Shown here one piece after another: positions 26,715 through 34,097 of a DNA stretch of 64,000 nucleotides. Within the stretch, counting starts at the first letter, position 1. The number at the start of each line of letters is the position of its first letter. This stretch comes from LMUY01 sp965276785 (lineage in GTDB: Bacteria; Pseudomonadota; Alphaproteobacteria; Acetobacterales; Acetobacteraceae). The notes beneath the pieces are model-generated. The model had not been told where the DNA came from, did no database searches, and worked only from the letters and a program-made list of their open reading frames with translations. The stretch covers positions 310,001 through 374,000 of the forward strand of contig OZ255629.1 in the NCBI GenBank assembly GCA_965276785.1, in the 5' to 3' direction. Both the position numbers and the translations under genes were made by a program.

Positions 26715-27491
26715 ATGCTTGATCTGCTGGCCCTGCTCGGGCGCGCGCTGCTGGCGGTCTGCCGTGGCGCCGGGCGGGTGGCGGTGTTCGGCGCCAGCGG
26801 GCTGTCGCACCTGCTGCGGCCGCCGCTCTACGGGCGCATGTTCGGCCGCGCCTTCGTTGAGTTCGGCTTCTTTAGCCTGCCGGTGGTGGCGCTGACCGCC
26901 ATCTTCTCCGGCATGGTGGTCGCGCTGCAATCCTTCACCGGCTTCTCCCGCTTCAACGCGGAAAGCGCGGTGGCCTCCGTCGTTGTGCTGTCGGTGGTGC
27001 GCGAATTGGGGCCCGTGCTGGCCGGCCTGATGGTGGCCGGGCGGGTGGGGGCGGCGATGGCGGCTGAGCTCGGCACCATGCGCGTGACCGACCAGATCGA
27101 TGCGCTGACCACGCTGTCTACCAACCCGATGAAATACCTGGTCGCTCCCCGGCTGCTGGCAGGAACGCTGGCGTTGCCGCTGTTGGTGATGGTGGCGGAC
27201 ATACTGGGCGTGATGGGCGGCACCATCATTGCCACCATCAGCCTCGGGCTGAACCCGCATGTCTACCTCAACAACACGTTCAGCATGCTGACGACGGTGG
27301 ACGTGGTGAGCGGTTTGGCCAAGGCAGCGGTGTTCGGCTTCCTGATCGCGCTGATGGGCTGCTACTTCGGCTACAACAGCCGCGGCGGCGCGCAGGGCGT
27401 GGGCGCGGCCACCACGGCGGCGGTGGTGGTGGCCTCGATCCTCATCCTGTCCAGCGACTACGTGCTGACGGAGCTGTTCTTTGCCCGCTGA
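26715..27491 (+). CDS. MlaE-type ABC transporter permease
   Basis: Inner-membrane permease of a phospholipid-trafficking ABC system that exchanges lipids with the outer membrane. 258 residues with five to six hydrophobic helices. Family blocks: GMVVALQSFTGFSRFNAESA, VVRELGPVLAGLMVAGRVGAAMAAELGTMRVTDQIDAL (read in parts, with the central Glu-Leu-Gly-Pro), and a terminal ATTAAVVVASILILSSDYVLT. A GTG at 26709 overlapping the alr stop or the ATG at 26715 may be used. The ATPase gene follows with an 11 bp overlap. No MCE (MlaD), MlaC or MlaB gene is next to the pair; these would have to be elsewhere or supplied by the other system in the window. Confidence 0.92.
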   Translation: MLDLLALLGRALLAVCRGAGRVAVFGASGLSHLLRPPLYGRMFGRAFVEFGFFSLPVVALTAIFSGMVVALQSFTGFSRFNAESAVASVVVLSVVRELGPVLAGLMVAGRVGAAMAAELGTMRVTDQIDALTTLSTNPMKYLVAPRLLAGTLALPLLVMVADILGVMGGTIIATISLGLNPHVYLNNTFSMLTTVDVVSGLAKAAVFGFLIALMGCYFGYNSRGGAQGVGAATTAAVVVASILILSSDYVLTELFFAR

Positions 27492-28260
27492 GACGCAGCC
27501 CAAAATTCGCATCCGCGGGCTGAAGAAGGCGTTTGGCAGCAAGGTCGTGCTGGACGGGGTGGACCTGGACGTGATGCCCGGCACTTCCATGGTGGTGATC
27601 GGCGGCTCCGGCACCGGCAAGTCGGTGTTGATCAAGTCCATCCTGGGCCTGGTCGAGCCGGATGCGGGCCGCATCGAGATCGACGGCCGCGACGTGTTGC
27701 GCATGCGGCGGCGGCAGCGCGAGGCGGTCAACCAGCAGATCGGCATGCTGTTCCAGGGCGGCGCGCTGTTCGACAGCCTGCCGGTTTGGGAGAACGTGGC
27801 GTTCGGCTTGCTGGCGCAGCAGGCCATGCCGCGCGCCGCCGCCCGCGAGCGCGCCGGCGAGGTGCTGGGCCAGGTCGGGCTTGCGGCGAGCGTGGGCGAC
27901 CTTTCGCCCGCCGAACTCTCCGGCGGCATGCAGAAGCGGGTGGGGCTGGCCCGCGCGATCGCCGCCCAACCGAACGTGCTGTTTTTCGACGAACCGACCA
28001 CTGGGCTCGACCCGATCATGGGGGCGGTGATTGACGGGCTGATCGTGGACTGCGTCAAGCGCCTTGGCTCGACCGCGGTGGCGATCACGCATGACATGGC
28101 CAGCGCCAGCCGGATCGGCGACCGGGCGGCCATGCTGTATCGCGGCCGCATCGCCTGGGAGGGCCCGGCGGCTGACCTGCTGCATAGCGGCAGCGAGGTG
28201 GTGGACCAGTTCACCCACGGCCGCCGCGAGGGCCCGATCCAGATGGAGCTGCGCAAGTAG
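27481..28260 (+). CDS. MlaF-type ABC transporter ATP-binding protein
   Basis: ATPase partner of the upstream permease. 259 residues. Walker A GGSGTGKSVL, Q-loop in MLFQGGALFDSLPVWENV, signature LSGGMQKRVGLARA, Walker B VLFFDEPTTGLDP and switch His in AITHDM. The GALFDSL block is typical of MlaF. It starts with TTG at 27481, inside the last codons of the permease gene, giving tight coupling. A strong 18-bp stem-loop (28346-28386) follows 85 bp after the stop and is a likely transcription end. Confidence 0.93.
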   Translation: MPAETQPKIRIRGLKKAFGSKVVLDGVDLDVMPGTSMVVIGGSGTGKSVLIKSILGLVEPDAGRIEIDGRDVLRMRRRQREAVNQQIGMLFQGGALFDSLPVWENVAFGLLAQQAMPRAAARERAGEVLGQVGLAASVGDLSPAELSGGMQKRVGLARAIAAQPNVLFFDEPTTGLDPIMGAVIDGLIVDCVKRLGSTAVAITHDMASASRIGDRAAMLYRGRIAWEGPAADLLHSGSEVVDQFTHGRREGPIQMELRK

Positions 28261-28345
28261 CCGGGGCGCGTTTCACCCGGCTGGCCCCTGCTCACTGGCG
28301 CCGCGTTACTAGCGACGTTGCTGCTCTCGCTGCAGCTAGCATGCT

Positions 28346-28386
28346 CTCCGGTCGCTCTCCCGTCTTTCACGGGAGAGCGACCGGAG
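28346..28386. terminator. Perfect 18-bp stem-loop between convergent genes
   Basis: Arms 28346-28363 (CTCCGGTCGCTCTCCCGT) and 28369-28386 are exact reverse complements around a 5-nt loop. It sits between mlaF-type (+) and the FlhE-like gene (-), both ending toward it, so it could end both transcripts. There is no T-run, so it may instead be a dispersed palindromic element. Confidence 0.6.
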
Positions 28387-28435
28387 TGAGACTCGTCGAG
28401 CGCACTAATGCAGTCTGCTCGTCCTAATCAATGAC

Positions 28436-28930
28436 TTAGAAGTTATAGTTTACACTTATGGAATTAGTTTGACCGAAGACAGGTGGACTGATGGCCGAGC
28501 CATTTCCAACAACCTCAAAGTCGAATGCGAAATCGCTCGTCGCATTATCACCTGAAAACGCCGTTGTACTCCCGCTTGCCCCGCTGCTCGACGTATTTGT
28601 CGCAATTTGCACGCATCTGGCGTTATCGCAGAGAAATACGTAAAGTCCAGCTATAGACCGACTTACGGCCCAAGAAAAGAAGACAGTGCTTGTCTGAGCG
28701 GTTGATGGGACTGAGGCCGGCGCAACCATGTCGGCCGTAGCATATGCGACATTGGTGTTAGACAGAGTTGGTCCCGCAACAGAACTTGACCAACCACCCG
28801 AGCCAAGCGGCGCAGGTGTGATTGTCTCGGAGGTGATGCTTTGAGGCGTCGGCTGAGTTGCATGAAGCTCAGCTGCCGAGCCATTTAGGACTCCAGTCAG
28901 AAGGATGCTACCAAACGCAAACAACTTCAA
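28436..28930 (-). CDS. FlhE-like secreted protein
   Basis: 164 residues with an N-terminal signal (MKLFAFGSILLTGVLNGSAA). The mature C-terminal 125 residues follow the order of blocks in enterobacterial FlhE, a periplasmic flagellar-associated protein: GGWSSSVAGPTLSN, then a VFFSWAVS strand, LYVFLCDNARCVQI with two cysteines in the LC...RCV pattern, and the ending FEVVGNGSAISPP...SVNYNF. FlhE has GAWQDS, LRVRLCSQSRCVEL and VIVNYR in the same order. No flagellar genes are in the window. Base composition is clearly lower in GC than the flanks, as is the gene 178 bp upstream. Assignment rests on motif order read by eye. Confidence 0.55.
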   Translation of the reverse strand: MKLFAFGSILLTGVLNGSAAELHATQPTPQSITSETITPAPLGSGGWSSSVAGPTLSNTNVAYATADMVAPASVPSTAQTSTVFFSWAVSRSIAGLYVFLCDNARCVQIATNTSSSGASGSTTAFSGDNATSDFAFDFEVVGNGSAISPPVFGQTNSISVNYNF

Positions 28931-29108
28931 GAATGCCTTTGATTTGTTGGGGATTTGTTTGTTTCCCCGGTTGCTCTTGCCCTCAGAACTGTGGGCCAGC
29001 GAGAGGTTTGTGTCTAACTAATTTTGTGTAAATACAACGTTATTGATTATTGATTTCACGACTGTGACGGTGCCATTACACTATACGGTCGTAACATCCT
29101 GCTGGATT

Positions 29109-29465
29109 TTATGCTACCAAATCCAGGCTGCCGCTATCCCCACTTCGTTGTGGAAACGCCTCATCATTCAAAAAACTTAGGGCCTTGTTGATCGTCGTAG
29201 CTCCAATCTGCGGATCAGAGCTATATTTTTGCAGGAATGAGGCCGTCACGGGACCCTTAAGGGTGCCCAGCGATCTGGATATGGCGATGGCGTCTGCAAG
29301 CGCCGGTACTTGCTTGCCTTGACCGATATCGGAGCCGGTCGCCGCCTTGACAATCCTCTTGTCGTCAGCGGTTAAAGTGGTATCTAGATTGATAACCTTG
29401 TAATTGTTCGTATCAGGACTTGAGGTCTGTGATACGGACGTGTTCAAGAGGCCGGAGATAACCAT
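29109..29465 (-). CDS. Hypothetical protein in low-GC patch
   Basis: 118 residues from ATG 29465 (MVISGLLNTSVSQTS), which has AGGAAG about seven bases upstream; the frame is open to an ATG at 29585 but that leader lacks protein character. No signal peptide or membrane helix. Composition is Ser/Thr/Asp/Lys-rich, unlike the Ala/Arg-rich proteins around it, with a predicted helical middle (LTADDKRIVKAATG, ALADAIAISRSLGTL) and end (TTINKALSFLNDEAF). I do not recognise the family. Codon use and base composition match the FlhE-like gene downstream and suggest both arrived together by transfer. The gaps 28931-29108 and 29466-29657 show no gene. Confidence 0.5.
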   Translation of the reverse strand: MVISGLLNTSVSQTSSPDTNNYKVINLDTTLTADDKRIVKAATGSDIGQGKQVPALADAIAISRSLGTLKGPVTASFLQKYSSDPQIGATTINKALSFLNDEAFPQRSGDSGSLDLVA

Positions 29466-29657
29466 CGGAATCTTCCTTAGCAATGTATCTACCGTCAACG
29501 AGCAAATTGTATGCCAAAGACTCAAGATCTGAGTAAAGTATCTCGTATTGTCCAAGGTGCGAGGCGGTAAGTTTTGGCCCGGCATTTAGTGCCTAGCGGC
29601 GCTATTTTCCCACCGGACACCTAACCCCTTTTCGCTTATAGCCCGCGGACCCGTTGG

Positions 29658-30398
29658 TTAACGGCCACGCTGCAGGATGTCCAAATGATGATCCAGGCTG
29701 GCGTCGAGCCGGCTTGCCATGAACCGGCGATAGGCGCCGGGATCGCCGCCCGCCGTCAACAGGGTCAGCCCCTCGATGTAAGCCGCGCGGTGCTCCGGGC
29801 CGATCACGACGGGCGGGTAGCCGGCTCGCAGGAGCACCAAGTTCATCAACAGCCGAGCCGTGCGGCCGTTGCCATCATCAAACGGATGGATGACCGCGAC
29901 CCGCTCATGCGCCGTGAAAGCCGCCTCGGCCGTGGCGGGCGTCGCGGCCAGCCACTGCCCGAAGTCGCCCATCAGCGGCACGACCTCGACCGGCGAGGGC
30001 GGGACGTAGGACGTGCCGGAGATCAGACGTTGGTGACCCGCATAGCGGCCGGCGCTCTGGGGATCGACGCGGCCCATGACCAAGTTGTGGATCTGCCGCA
30101 CGTCGTGTTCCCGGATGCGACCGGGTGCAGCCGCGACCTGCCGCACGTAGTCCAAGGCATCCTTGTGACCGATCGCTTCGAGGTGATCCTTGAGCGGCTT
30201 GCCGCCGATGGTGATGCCCTTGTCCAGCACGATCGCCGTTTCCACGCGCGTGAGGGTGTTTCCTTCGATCGCATTGGACGTGTAAGTCAGCTCGACATCA
30301 TACCAAGACGCCAAGGCCTGCAGTCCTTGGCCGGAAACCGGCCGCAACTTGTCCAACTCGGCTCTTTTAGCGGCAACTGCCTCATCTATAGTGTCCAT
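29658..30398 (-). CDS. Fic-domain protein, class II (AMP-transferase type)
   Basis: Fic enzymes transfer AMP (or another nucleotide part) to hydroxyl groups of target proteins. 246 residues from ATG 30398; the frame runs further upstream but only through the lipoprotein gene in another phase. Active-site motif HPFDDGNGRTAR at 171-182 has the catalytic His171 and both anion-binding Arg positions. An inhibitory helix motif SNAIEG at 41-46, with Glu45, lies N-terminal to the Fic core, as in class II enzymes that are auto-inhibited. The N-terminal Fic block HDVRQIHNLVMGRVDPQSAG is also present. It begins 18 bp after the lipoprotein gene on the same strand. No antitoxin-like small gene is adjacent. 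Target unknown. Confidence 0.88.
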   Translation of the reverse strand: MDTIDEAVAAKRAELDKLRPVSGQGLQALASWYDVELTYTSNAIEGNTLTRVETAIVLDKGITIGGKPLKDHLEAIGHKDALDYVRQVAAAPGRIREHDVRQIHNLVMGRVDPQSAGRYAGHQRLISGTSYVPPSPVEVVPLMGDFGQWLAATPATAEAAFTAHERVAVIHPFDDGNGRTARLLMNLVLLRAGYPPVVIGPEHRAAYIEGLTLLTAGGDPGAYRRFMASRLDASLDHHLDILQRGR

Positions 30399-30415
30399 AT
30401 CGGCAAGATAGCAGA

Positions 30416-31021
30416 TCACCGCCGGGTTGGTAGCGCGCTGGCGACGCGGTGCTCCGCTGCGGCCAGCAATGCGGCGACGGCCGCCTGGCTGGACTGGGCG
30501 ATCTGCTCCGGCGCAGGCCCGGCCAGCGGCGCCTCCGCGGCCACCTCCGCCTGCAGCAGCACGCGGGCGGGGGAGGGGCGCAAGTCGATCAAGGTGAGTG
30601 CCATGGCCGCGCGGCTGATGCGCTGGGCGGGGATGGCGACCAGGGTCTGCAGCTCGCCCTCCAACGCCAGGTCGGCGCTGGCGCGGGTGCCCGGCGCCAC
30701 CACGGCGGCGAACAGCCCGCTGGCTGCGAGCCAACGACGCAAGTCGTCTTCCACGGCTTCGGCGGGAGGCACGTTCCACTCCTCGTAGAACGCGGTCTGA
30801 ATGCTGCCATCGGCGTTCAGCGTCTGCAGGCCGCGCGATTCCAGACCGGGCGCGGCGCCCAGGGTGCGGACGAGCAGGGTCTGGCCGCGGGACGGCGGCA
30901 GCAATGCCACGGGCCGGCGCACCGCGAGCGGCCAATCCCGCCGGTTCAGGTAGGGGCGGCTCGGCAGCACGCTGCATCCGGCCGCCAGCACCGGGACGGC
31001 CAGCAGCCAGCGCCGCCTCAT
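30416..31021 (-). CDS. ABC-type transport auxiliary lipoprotein (PqiC/YmbA-like)
   Basis: Outer-membrane lipoprotein that partners MCE transport systems (PqiC with PqiB). 201 residues. Lipoprotein signal with lipobox LAAGC, the acylated Cys at residue 16. The DUF330/PqiC-type body includes VALLPPSRGQTLLVRTL, FYEEWNVPPAEAVEDDLRRWLAASGLF and a Leu/Ala-rich C-terminal helix. Its ATG overlaps the MCE gene stop by 4 bp, so it belongs to the transporter operon. It probably connects the MCE tunnel to the outer membrane. Confidence 0.85.
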   Translation of the reverse strand: MRRRWLLAVPVLAAGCSVLPSRPYLNRRDWPLAVRRPVALLPPSRGQTLLVRTLGAAPGLESRGLQTLNADGSIQTAFYEEWNVPPAEAVEDDLRRWLAASGLFAAVVAPGTRASADLALEGELQTLVAIPAQRISRAAMALTLIDLRPSPARVLLQAEVAAEAPLAGPAPEQIAQSSQAAVAALLAAAEHRVASALPTRR

Positions 31022-32025
31022 GGCCCGGTTCGGCGCGGCGGCGGACTGCCGAGCAGCACCTGGGCCGGGTCCCGCCGCAGCGCCTCGCTGGTCTCTCGCA
31101 GCGCCGCCACGGTGGTCCGCGCGTCCTGCAGCAACGGCACCAAGCCCGCCTCCAAGTCAGCCGAGCCGGCATTGGCCCGCCGCGCCACCGCCGTCAGCGA
31201 CGCGATGAGCTGCGGCAGGGCCGCCGTGGCCTGGGACAAGCGCTGGGTCGCCTCGGTGGCCGAGCGCAGCAGCTCCTTGGTTTGCGGTCCCTGCTCCAGC
31301 CCGCGCGTGGCGGCCAGGGTCTGGCGCAGCTCGGCGGCTAGGCCGGGCACGTCCGCCTGTTGCAATGCGGTCTGCACGGCCTGCAGCGTGTCGGTGGTTT
31401 GGCCGATCAGCGCGTCGGCCCGGCCGCCGGCCTGCAACTCGCCGCGCAATTCGGTGATCAGCGTCAACGCTCCCGTCGCGAGCCGCACGATATCCACGTG
31501 TTGCAGCTTGCTGAGCAAGTCGGTGGCGCCGTTCTGCACCACCGACAGGGTGGAGGGCATGGCGGGGATGTATTCGTAACGCGGCGTCCACGACAGGTCG
31601 ATCGGCGGATAACGCTGCGGGTCGGCAAAGTCGAGTTCGATGTAGCTGACGCCGGTCAGTCCCTGCGGCGCGATGCGGGCGCGCAGGCCGCGGGCGACGC
31701 TCTCCTTGCTTGGCAATTCGCCGACGCGCTCAGTGTCCACCTGGAAGCGCACCAGCACGGTGCGGAACGTGGTCCGGCGCAGCGCGTCCGGCATGTCGCG
31801 GCCGTAGACGGCGCTGGTGAGGGCGATCTGCGTCACCGCCCCCACGGTGACGCCGCGGTATTTCACCGGCGCGCCGACATCGAGCCCCTGCACGCTGTCG
31901 CGGAAATAGGTCTCGTAGTTGCGGCCGTGCTGGATGCTGTTGCCGCCGAGCAGGATGACCGCGCCGATCACCAGCGCCAGCCCCAGCAGCACCAGCCCGC
32001 CCACCCGCAGATAGGTGCCGCGCAT
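31018..32025 (-). CDS. MCE-domain protein (MlaD-like)
   Basis: Periplasmic lipid-binding MCE subunit anchored in the inner membrane. 335 residues. One N-terminal TM helix (RVGGLVLLGLALVIGAVILL) is followed by an MCE domain at about 35-115, recognisable by VQGLDVGAPVKYRGVTVGAV and GVSYIELDF. The remaining 200 residues form a long Leu/Ala/Gln/Thr-rich helical tail, as in LetB/YrbD-type or PqiB-like proteins that form needles or rings. The start ATG (32025) shares a base with the ATPase stop. With the permease, ATPase and lipoprotein it makes a complete MCE transport set. Confidence 0.9.
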   Translation of the reverse strand: MRGTYLRVGGLVLLGLALVIGAVILLGGNSIQHGRNYETYFRDSVQGLDVGAPVKYRGVTVGAVTQIALTSAVYGRDMPDALRRTTFRTVLVRFQVDTERVGELPSKESVARGLRARIAPQGLTGVSYIELDFADPQRYPPIDLSWTPRYEYIPAMPSTLSVVQNGATDLLSKLQHVDIVRLATGALTLITELRGELQAGGRADALIGQTTDTLQAVQTALQQADVPGLAAELRQTLAATRGLEQGPQTKELLRSATEATQRLSQATAALPQLIASLTAVARRANAGSADLEAGLVPLLQDARTTVAALRETSEALRRDPAQVLLGSPPPRRTGP

Positions 32026-32759
32026 CAGGCTGCCTCGCGCCGAAAGAAGCCGCGCACGGTGGGATGGTCGTTGTCGCGCGCCAGCACCCGCGGATCTCCC
32101 TGCGCCACGATCCCGTCGGCGGCGGTGTCGAGCATGATGCAGCGGTCGGCGATGGCCAGGATGGAGGCGAGTTCGTGCGACACCACGACGAAGGTGGTGC
32201 CCAAATCGTCGCGAAGCTGCAAGATCAGCCGGTCGATGCCGGCGGAGATCACCGGGTCGAGCCCGGCGGAGGGCTCGTCCAGGAACAGCAGCGGCGGGTC
32301 CAAGGCGAGCGCGCGGGCGATGCCGGCGCGCTTGGCCATGCCGCCGGAGAGTTCCGCGGGCGATGCCGCTTCGGCCTCGGCCAAACCCACCTGGGCAAGC
32401 TTGGCCCGCGCGATGACGGCGCAGGCGGCCGGGGGCAGGGTGGTCAGCGAGCGCAGCGGCAGCATCACGTTCTCCAACAGGCTGAGCGAGCCGAACAGCG
32501 CGCCCGATTGGAACAGCACGCCGATACAACTCCGCACCGCCTCGGGTTCGCTGCGCACGTCGTGGCCCAGCACCCGGATTTGCCCGGCGGTCGGGGCCAA
32601 CAGGCCGACGATCTGGCGCAACAGCGTGGACTTGCCGGAGCCCGAACCGCCCAGGATGGTGAACACCTCGCCGCGGACGACGGTGAAGCTCACATCCTGG
32701 AACACCGTGCGGGTGCCGAAACGCTGCGCCAAGCCGGCCGCTTCGACGGCGTGGGTCAC
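32025..32759 (-). CDS. MCE-system ABC ATP-binding protein (MlaF-like)
   Basis: Energises the adjacent STAS-MlaE permease. 244 residues. Walker A GGSGSGKSTL, Q-loop region VLFQSGALFGSLSLLENV, signature LSGGMAKRAGIARALAL, Walker B LLFLDEPSAGLDP, switch His in VVSHEL. The start is GTG at 32759, overlapping the permease stop as GTGA; the frame is open 280 bp upstream but that portion is the permease gene in another phase. Together with the copy at 27481-28260 the window codes two MlaF-type ATPases that differ in sequence. Confidence 0.92.
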   Translation of the reverse strand: MTHAVEAAGLAQRFGTRTVFQDVSFTVVRGEVFTILGGSGSGKSTLLRQIVGLLAPTAGQIRVLGHDVRSEPEAVRSCIGVLFQSGALFGSLSLLENVMLPLRSLTTLPPAACAVIARAKLAQVGLAEAEAASPAELSGGMAKRAGIARALALDPPLLFLDEPSAGLDPVISAGIDRLILQLRDDLGTTFVVVSHELASILAIADRCIMLDTAADGIVAQGDPRVLARDNDHPTVRGFFRREAA

Positions 32760-33856
32760 ATGCCCGTCCGGTAGAACAGGATGGCGAACAGCCCGTCGAG
32801 CAGGATGCTGGCCACGATGCCGCCCACCACGGCCGTCGTTGCGGCCCGCCCGACGGCGCGCGGGCCGGCCCCCGCGGCCAGACCGGCGCGGCAGCCGATG
32901 CCCGCCACCACGGCGCCGAAGCACAGCGCCTTGAACAGGCCGCCGAACAGGTCCCGCCCATGCAGCGCGCGCAGCAGTTGGGCGAAGATCGCACTGGGGG
33001 CGAAGCCGAACGCCAACATCACCGTCAGCATGCCGCACAGCCCGGCGGCTTCCAGCAACAGGGTGAGCACGGGGATCACCAGCGCTGCTGCCGCCAGGCG
33101 GGGCAGCACCAGCATGGTGGTGACGCTGACGCCCATGGTGTCGAGCGCGGCCAGTTCCTCGTTCACCTTCATGGTGCCCAGTTCGGCGGCGAAGGCCGAG
33201 CCGGTGCGCCCGGCCAGGATCACCGCGGCCAGCAGCGGCCCCAATTCGCGCGTGAGCGACAGGGCGACCAGGTTAACCACGAACAGGTCGGCGCCGAAGC
33301 GGCGCAGCGGGATGGAGGATTGGAACGACAGGATCAGCCCCATCAGGTAGCCGAGCAGCAGCACTAAGGGGATGGCGCTGACCCCCGCTTCGTCGGCGAC
33401 GCGGGCGAGATCGGCGAAGCGGGTCTGCCGCCGTCGCCGGCGCAATTGGGCGATGGCGACGAGGCTCTCGCCCAGGAAGGCGATGCCGTCCAGGGCACGG
33501 CGCTGGAGCGAGCGGAGCGCGCCGCCGTAGGTCCAAGGTGCGGCGGCGGGACGGGGATGGCCGGGTTGGCGGGCCAATTGCGCCACGGTTTCGGCCAGGC
33601 TGGGGGAAGCGCCTCGCAGCGTGGCGGCACCATGGCGGACGATGGCGGCGGCCAGCAGGGCGGCGCCGGCGGTGGTGATATCTTCGGCAGCGGCCACGTC
33701 CAGCACGAGCGGCTTGCCCCGCGCCGTCTGCGCCGCCCGCATGGCGCCGGGCCAGAGCCGGGCTGCGGCGGCGGTGTTCAGCGCGCCCTGGAACACGAGC
33801 GCGCCGGGCTGAGCGTTGACGCAGGCGGCAGGCGGCGGGCTGACGACGAGCGACAT
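32756..33856 (-). CDS. STAS-MlaE fusion ABC permease
   Basis: Permease of the MCE system. About 366 residues from the ATG at 33856 (MSLVVSPPP); an in-frame start at 33931 is possible. Residues about 10-95 form a STAS-like domain (ALVFQGALNTAAAARLWPGA, PLVLDVAAAEDITTAGAALL), which in E. coli is the separate protein MlaB. After a basic linker, the MlaE core follows with FQSSIPLRRFGADLFVVNLV, LTRELGPLLAAVILAGRTG and AELGTMKVNEELAALDTMGV. Built-in STAS explains the absence of mlaB. It heads the minus-strand operon; the 241 bp upstream (33857-34097) hold no gene and must contain the promoter. Confidence 0.9.
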   Translation of the reverse strand: MSLVVSPPPAACVNAQPGALVFQGALNTAAAARLWPGAMRAAQTARGKPLVLDVAAAEDITTAGAALLAAAIVRHGAATLRGASPSLAETVAQLARQPGHPRPAAAPWTYGGALRSLQRRALDGIAFLGESLVAIAQLRRRRRQTRFADLARVADEAGVSAIPLVLLLGYLMGLILSFQSSIPLRRFGADLFVVNLVALSLTRELGPLLAAVILAGRTGSAFAAELGTMKVNEELAALDTMGVSVTTMLVLPRLAAAALVIPVLTLLLEAAGLCGMLTVMLAFGFAPSAIFAQLLRALHGRDLFGGLFKALCFGAVVAGIGCRAGLAAGAGPRAVGRAATTAVVGGIVASILLDGLFAILFYRTGM

Positions 33857-34097
33857 CGGGCGCGAGCGCTCCAGCGCAACGATTGGCTCCGAGACGAAGC
33901 AACCTGGCCAAATTGCCTGGACCGGCCACATTTGCCAACGGACGGGCTGCTGAGCGACGGTCCTTCAGCAGCAAGGAGAGGACGACGGCTCAATCACGGG
34001 GGAAGCCGCCACCGCAGTCTTCAGCGCCTCTTTGGACCGTAGGCGGAAGGTTGTCCCAAGATCGAAGGCCGCGACCACCTTTGTAGGGGTCCGGGAG

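Noticed and set aside
28436..28930. Calling the FlhE-like gene part of a flagellar locus
   Set aside because: No other flagellar gene is in the window and the assignment rests on motif order alone.
29658..30398. Fic protein as the toxin of a toxin-antitoxin pair
   Set aside because: The inhibitory helix is inside the Fic protein itself and no small antitoxin-like gene is adjacent.
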